Source of the DNA: CAZYTO01 sp964650405
GTDB taxonomy: Bacteria; Acidobacteriota; Thermoanaerobaculia; Gp7-AA8
NCBI GenBank assembly: GCA_964650405.1
Contig: CAZYTO010000261.1
Span: 1 to 8,210 of the forward strand
DNA: 8,210 nt
Direction of reading: 5' to 3'
Both the position numbers and the translations under genes were made by a program. Each line of letters opens with the position of its first letter. Position 1 is the first letter of the stretch. Positions 5,669-8,210 of this stretch are shown in pieces. Under the pieces are notes generated by a model, which was not told the origin of the DNA, ran no database searches, and saw nothing but the letters and a program-made list of their open reading frames with translations.

Positions 5669-5932
5669 CCGAATCACGTGCTGGCTGCTGGAGGGCGTGA
5701 CCTGCAAGGTGTAAACGCCCGACGTCTTGCGCACGGTGGCCACGGCCTGGAAGCCGGGGAACCTCAGGATGTTCCCGATGATCTCCCCGCGATCAAGACC
5801 GATGAAGACGTGCACGGCGGCATCGGCCGTTTCGGCCTCGCAGGAATGGAACGACACCGCGCCGGGGTCGGTCGACGGAAGTGGACGCCCCGAGGGGTCC
5901 GTGAGATGTCGTTGTTCGATCGTAAAACGCAT
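5666..5932 (-). CDS. Small conserved-looking protein of unknown function (88 residues)
   Basis: I do not recognise a named family. It begins MRFTIEQRHLTDPSGRPLP, has an acidic middle VSFHSCEAETADAAVHVFIG (26-45), and ends with a probable beta hairpin VATVRKTSGVYTLQVT (63-78). No signal peptide, membrane segment or metal motif is seen. Reasons to think it real: gene-like codon use and composition, an ATG start with an upstream TACAAT box on the same strand, a position that fills the space between the repeat array and guaB, and sensible secondary-structure alternation. The C-terminal residues are encoded next to the repeat array and the TGA stop lies inside its last unit, so the protein end may differ between relatives. 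It is divergent from guaB. Confidence 0.7.
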   Translation of the reverse strand: MRFTIEQRHLTDPSGRPLPSTDPGAVSFHSCEAETADAAVHVFIGLDRGEIIGNILRFPGFQAVATVRKTSGVYTLQVTPSSSQHVIR

Positions 5933-5959
5933 CGCGGCTGCGACCAGGGGCTCCCAAGC

Positions 5960-5965
5960 ATTGTA
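5960..5965 (-). promoter_or_regulatory. -10 box for the 88-residue protein gene
   Basis: The minus strand reads TACAAT, five of six to TATAAT, 27 bases before the ATG at 5932. A weak -35 (GTGCGA, 5988-5983) sits at a 17-base spacing. The promoter shares the 116-base divergent region with guaB. Confidence 0.4.
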
Positions 5966-5990
5966 ATGAAGACGCCTGCGCGTCGCACTG

Positions 5991-6011
5991 CTGCATGCAA
6001 TTTCGATGCAG
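5991..6011. promoter_or_regulatory. Inverted repeat overlapping the guaB -35 region, possible operator
   Basis: CTGCAT (5991-5996) and ATGCAG (6006-6011) are a perfect inverted repeat with a 9-base spacer; half-site centres are 15 bp apart. It overlaps the expected -35 position of the guaB promoter (6001-6006). Placement suits a repressor site, but the regulator is unknown and the arms are short. Confidence 0.3.
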
Positions 6012-6023
6012 AGGGCCCTGTTC

Positions 6024-6041
6024 TATACTCGCTCAAAGGGG
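6024..6041 (+). promoter_or_regulatory. guaB -10 box and Shine-Dalgarno
   Basis: TATACT (6024-6029) is a five-of-six -10 box. It is followed by AAGGGG (6036-6041), 7 bases before the ATG at 6049. The expected transcript start falls near 6036, giving a leader of about 13 bases that is mostly Shine-Dalgarno. The -35 (TTTCGA, 6001-6006, 17-base spacer) is weak. This is the only gene here with a clear Shine-Dalgarno. Confidence 0.6.
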
Positions 6042-6048
6042 CGAGAAC

Positions 6049-7614
6049 ATGAGTGATGAACGCGCGTTGAGCGAGCTTCCGGGAATTGGTCGGATCGATC
6101 TCCACGAGGTCGAGCAACCGGAACAACTGCCGAGCGCCCGTTTCGCCACCGGCGTCGAGATCGGGCTCACTTTCGACGACGTTCTCCTCAAGCCGGCCAA
6201 GTCGGAGCTGCATCCCAACTTCGTCGACGTCTCCACCCGCCTCACCCGCGACATCCGCCTCAACATCCCCATCCTCTCGGCGGCCATGGACACGGTCACC
6301 GAGGCGCGGCTGGCCATCGCCATGGCCCAGCAGGGCGGGCTGGGCATCATTCACAAGAACATGACCCTCGACCAGCAGGCCGAGGAGGTCGACAAGGTCA
6401 AGCGCTCGGAAGCGGGCATGATCGTCGATCCCGTCACGATGCGGCCCTGGCAGACCATCAGCGAGGCCATGCAGGTCATGGCCAAGTACAAGATCAGCGG
6501 TGTCCCGGTCACCGATGCCAACGGGAAGCTGGTGGGCATCCTCACCAACCGCGACCTCCGGTTCGAGACGCGCTTCGACCTGCCCGTGGCCGAGCGGATG
6601 ACGAAGGACAACCTCATCACCGTGCCCGTGGGCACGACGCTCGAACAGGCCCGCGAAGTGCTCCACCAGCACCGCATCGAGAAGCTCCTCGTGGTCGATT
6701 CCAACGGCGACCTCAAGGGCCTCATCACGGTCAAGGACATCCAGAAGAAGCTCCGCTATCCGAACGCCGCGAAGGACTCGCTCGGCCGTCTGCGGGTCGG
6801 CGCGGCCATCGGCGTCGGGCGCGACGGTCTCGACCGCGCCCGTGCTCTCATCGACGCCAAGGTGGACGTCGTGGTCATCGACTCCGCGCACGCGCATTCG
6901 TCCGGCGTGATGGAGACCATCCGCCAGTTCAAGAAGCTCTTCCCGGACACGCCGCTCATCGCCGGCAACGTCGCCACCTACGAAGGCGCGCGCGACCTCA
7001 TCGAGCTCGGAGTGGACGCGGTCAAGGTCGGCATCGGTCCCGGCTCGATCTGTACGACGCGCATGATCGCCGGTGCCGGCGTACCCCAGATCAGCGCGGT
7101 GATGGAGTGCGCCCGCGCCGCGGAGCGGTACGACGTGCCGATCATCAGCGACGGCGGCATCAAGTTCTCCGGAGACGTGACGAAGGCGCTGGCTGCGGGC
7201 GCGCACACGGTGATGATCGGATCGCTCTTCGCCGGGACGGACGAGGCGCCCGGCGAGACCATCCTCTACCAGGGACGCACGTTCAAGGCCTACCGCGGCA
7301 TGGGCTCCATCGGCGCGATGCAGTCGGGCTCCAAGGATCGCTACTTCCAGGAAGAGACCGACGAAGTCTCGAAGCTCGTCCCCGAAGGGATCGAAGGCAA
7401 GGTGCCGTACAAGGGCTCCCTCGGCGCCATGATCCCGCAGCTCGTGGGCGGTCTGCGCAGCGGCATGGGCCTGACCGGCTCGCGCAACATCGAGGACCTG
7501 CGCACGAAGTCGAAGTTCGTGCGCATCACGGCCGCCGGACTGCGCGAATCGCATGCCCACGACGTGGTGATCACCAAGGAAGCCCCGAACTACCGGATCG
7601 AGTCGAGCGACTAG
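6049..7614 (+). CDS. guaB: IMP dehydrogenase
   Basis: A 521-residue IMP dehydrogenase (EC 1.1.1.205), the NAD-dependent oxidation of IMP to XMP that commits purines to GMP; cytosolic, normally tetrameric. Visible landmarks are TFDDVLLKPAKS (41-52), two CBS domains forming the Bateman module (about 124-240, with ISGVPVTDANGKLVGILTNRDL and KLLVVDSNGDLKGLITVKD), VIDSAHAHSSGV with D278, the catalytic loop GPGSICTTR with nucleophile C335, SDGGIKFSGD with D368, the flap YRGMGS (415-420), and SGSKDRYFQE with the catalytic R431-Y432 pair. About 31 residues precede the usual start compared with the E. coli enzyme. The loop usually reading AHGH is AHAH. The ATG at 6049 is chosen because of AAGGGG 7 bases upstream; an in-frame ATG at 5995 precedes the -10 box. 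A hypothetical gene follows at 8 bases. Confidence 0.98.
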   Translation: MSDERALSELPGIGRIDLHEVEQPEQLPSARFATGVEIGLTFDDVLLKPAKSELHPNFVDVSTRLTRDIRLNIPILSAAMDTVTEARLAIAMAQQGGLGIIHKNMTLDQQAEEVDKVKRSEAGMIVDPVTMRPWQTISEAMQVMAKYKISGVPVTDANGKLVGILTNRDLRFETRFDLPVAERMTKDNLITVPVGTTLEQAREVLHQHRIEKLLVVDSNGDLKGLITVKDIQKKLRYPNAAKDSLGRLRVGAAIGVGRDGLDRARALIDAKVDVVVIDSAHAHSSGVMETIRQFKKLFPDTPLIAGNVATYEGARDLIELGVDAVKVGIGPGSICTTRMIAGAGVPQISAVMECARAAERYDVPIISDGGIKFSGDVTKALAAGAHTVMIGSLFAGTDEAPGETILYQGRTFKAYRGMGSIGAMQSGSKDRYFQEETDEVSKLVPEGIEGKVPYKGSLGAMIPQLVGGLRSGMGLTGSRNIEDLRTKSKFVRITAAGLRESHAHDVVITKEAPNYRIESSD

Positions 7615-7622
7615 AGAGCTCC

Positions 7623-7970
7623 TTGAAGACCATCGACGACTTCGCGGTCGAGCTGATCGACCGTCACATCGAATTCACCAGCGGAGGAGAGCGGATCGCC
7701 TGGTTTCCGGCCTGGGAGAACGCCGACCGCGATCTGCCGCACATGACGCCGGACGATGTTCCGCTCGGTACGGTCGATGAGCCGTTCGAGGATTCCGACG
7801 ACGGCTGGCGGATCGTCATCTACGAGGACGAGGGGTACGTTTACGTGCGCGAGGCCGATCACCCGCATGCCGGGACGTTTCCGCGCAGTTTCCGCGTGCC
7901 CCGCGATCAATACATCATGGCCTGGGCTCTGCTGCTGACCGACCACAACCCGGTCACGCCCCTCGACTGA
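7623..7970 (+). CDS. Acidic 115-residue protein of unknown function downstream of guaB
   Basis: I do not recognise a family. It starts MKTIDDFAVELIDRHIEFTS, with a helix then WFPAWENADRDLP (27-39), a strongly acidic centre DEPFEDSDDGW (52-62), a strand pair IVIYEDEGYVYVREADH (64-80), and an ending FRVPRDQYIMAWALLLTDH (90-108). The high tryptophan and tyrosine content, coherent frame to a stop, and 8-base spacing after guaB support a real gene. The start is TTG at 7623; the only in-frame ATG lies 40 residues in and would remove the first conserved-looking helix. No Shine-Dalgarno beyond a weak GAGAG is seen. No signal peptide or clear membrane segment. It is probably co-transcribed with guaB. 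Confidence 0.78.
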   Translation: MKTIDDFAVELIDRHIEFTSGGERIAWFPAWENADRDLPHMTPDDVPLGTVDEPFEDSDDGWRIVIYEDEGYVYVREADHPHAGTFPRSFRVPRDQYIMAWALLLTDHNPVTPLD

Positions 7971-7991
7971 CGCCCGCGGGCGCGCTATCCT
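7963..7991 (+). promoter_or_regulatory. Promoter of the PilZ-domain gene
   Basis: TCGACT (7963-7968, four of six to TTGACA), an exact 17-base spacer, then TATCCT (7986-7991, four of six to TATAAT). The -35 overlaps the stop codon region of the preceding gene. The ATG follows 17 bases after the -10 box, with no Shine-Dalgarno between. It is the best-spaced promoter in the window. Confidence 0.55.
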
Positions 7992-8008
7992 GCGACCGCT
8001 CGGTCTTC

Positions 8009-8210
8009 ATGCTCGACAATCGGCGATCCGGCAGGATCAAACTTCCGCAGCCCCTGGAGGCGACCGTGGGCGGCGTTCCCGCGTCGCTCGTGGACGTGTC
8101 GATGACCGGCCTGCAGGTGCATCACTCCGAGCCGCTTCCCCCGCGCGGCGAGCGCGTGATTCTGCGCTTCACCTGGAGCGGGGTCTCCATCCAGCTTCCC
8201 GCGGTGATCA
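8009..8210 (+). CDS. PilZ-domain protein, N-terminal part (cut by window end)
   Basis: The first 67 codons of a gene that continues past the window. The translation starts MLDNRRSGRIKLPQPLEATV and continues with PASLVDVSMTGLQVHH. It has both parts of the cyclic di-GMP binding signature of PilZ domains: RxxxR (R5 to R9 in RRSGR) and D/NxSxxG (D29, S31, G34 in DVSMTG). The following PLPPRGERVILRFTW is the typical next strand. A PilZ domain at the extreme N-terminus suggests either a single-domain receptor or a PilZ domain leading a longer protein; this cannot be settled here. The ATG at 8009 is supported by the well-spaced promoter upstream. Confidence 0.85.
   Translation, partial: MLDNRRSGRIKLPQPLEATVGGVPASLVDVSMTGLQVHHSEPLPPRGERVILRFTWSGVSIQLPAVI

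Noticed and set aside
6028..6045. Hairpin CTCGC/GCGAG placing the guaB Shine-Dalgarno in its loop
   Set aside because: The left arm overlaps the -10 box and lies before the expected transcript start, so it would not be in the mRNA.
5429..6052. Plus-strand open frame with an SDQR-rich repeat peptide
   Set aside because: It is the translation of the 7-bp repeat array plus antisense of the 88-residue gene; the peptide repeat follows from 21 bases equalling seven codons.
5764..7560. Minus-strand open frame of 598 codons opposite guaB
   Set aside because: It is antisense to a complete IMP dehydrogenase with all motifs and is rich in Arg, His, Asp and Leu, as expected of shadow frames.

Overview
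The window is compact, high-GC bacterial chromosome holding ten protein genes, the 3' end of a tRNA gene, and one structured intergenic stretch. Gene content and style fit a soil bacterium, most likely Acidobacteriota (Vicinamibacteria-like). The clues are the high GC, the subclass B3 metallo-beta-lactamase, degenerate heptamer repeats between genes, and -10 boxes placed almost on top of start codons. This placement is an impression from familiarity and not a proof.

Left part (1-1842). The 3' half of tRNA-Gln(UUG) ends at 54 with an encoded CCA. Bases 55-394 carry no convincing gene but can form several nested base-paired elements. On the minus strand follows a two-gene unit with a 4-base ATGA overlap: a FemAB/BioF2-like GNAT acyltransferase, then a YbaK-type aminoacyl-tRNA deacylase.

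Middle (1843-5573). A short divergent promoter region separates the acyltransferase from a plus-strand run of envelope genes: an exported subclass B3 metallo-beta-lactamase with all metal ligands present, then an exported PBP4-type (DacB, peptidase S13) D-Ala-D-Ala carboxypeptidase/endopeptidase. Next come a membrane-anchored TPR protein and a closely spaced SRPBCC-fold protein. A beta-lactam hydrolase beside a penicillin-binding protein is the most functionally suggestive neighbourhood here.

Right part (5574-8210). Thirteen degenerate 7-bp repeats (consensus GCGAYCA) lie between two convergent genes, and the stop codon of the second (an 88-residue protein of unknown function, minus strand) lies inside the last repeat. 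That gene shares a divergent promoter region with guaB (IMP dehydrogenase, complete, with both CBS domains and an N-terminal extension). guaB is followed at 8 bases by a 115-residue acidic protein of unknown function that starts with TTG, and then by the start of a PilZ-domain gene cut by the window edge.

Most transcription units have a -10-like hexamer (TATCCT, TATACT, TAGAAT, GATACT, TATCGT) only 8-19 bases before the start codon and no Shine-Dalgarno sequence, which suggests leaderless or very short-leader mRNAs; guaB is the clear exception with a good Shine-Dalgarno. I do not see a clearly new multi-gene system. The best leads are the structured stretch beside tRNA-Gln, the heptamer array that supplies a stop codon, the unknown small proteins, and the beta-lactamase/PBP pair.
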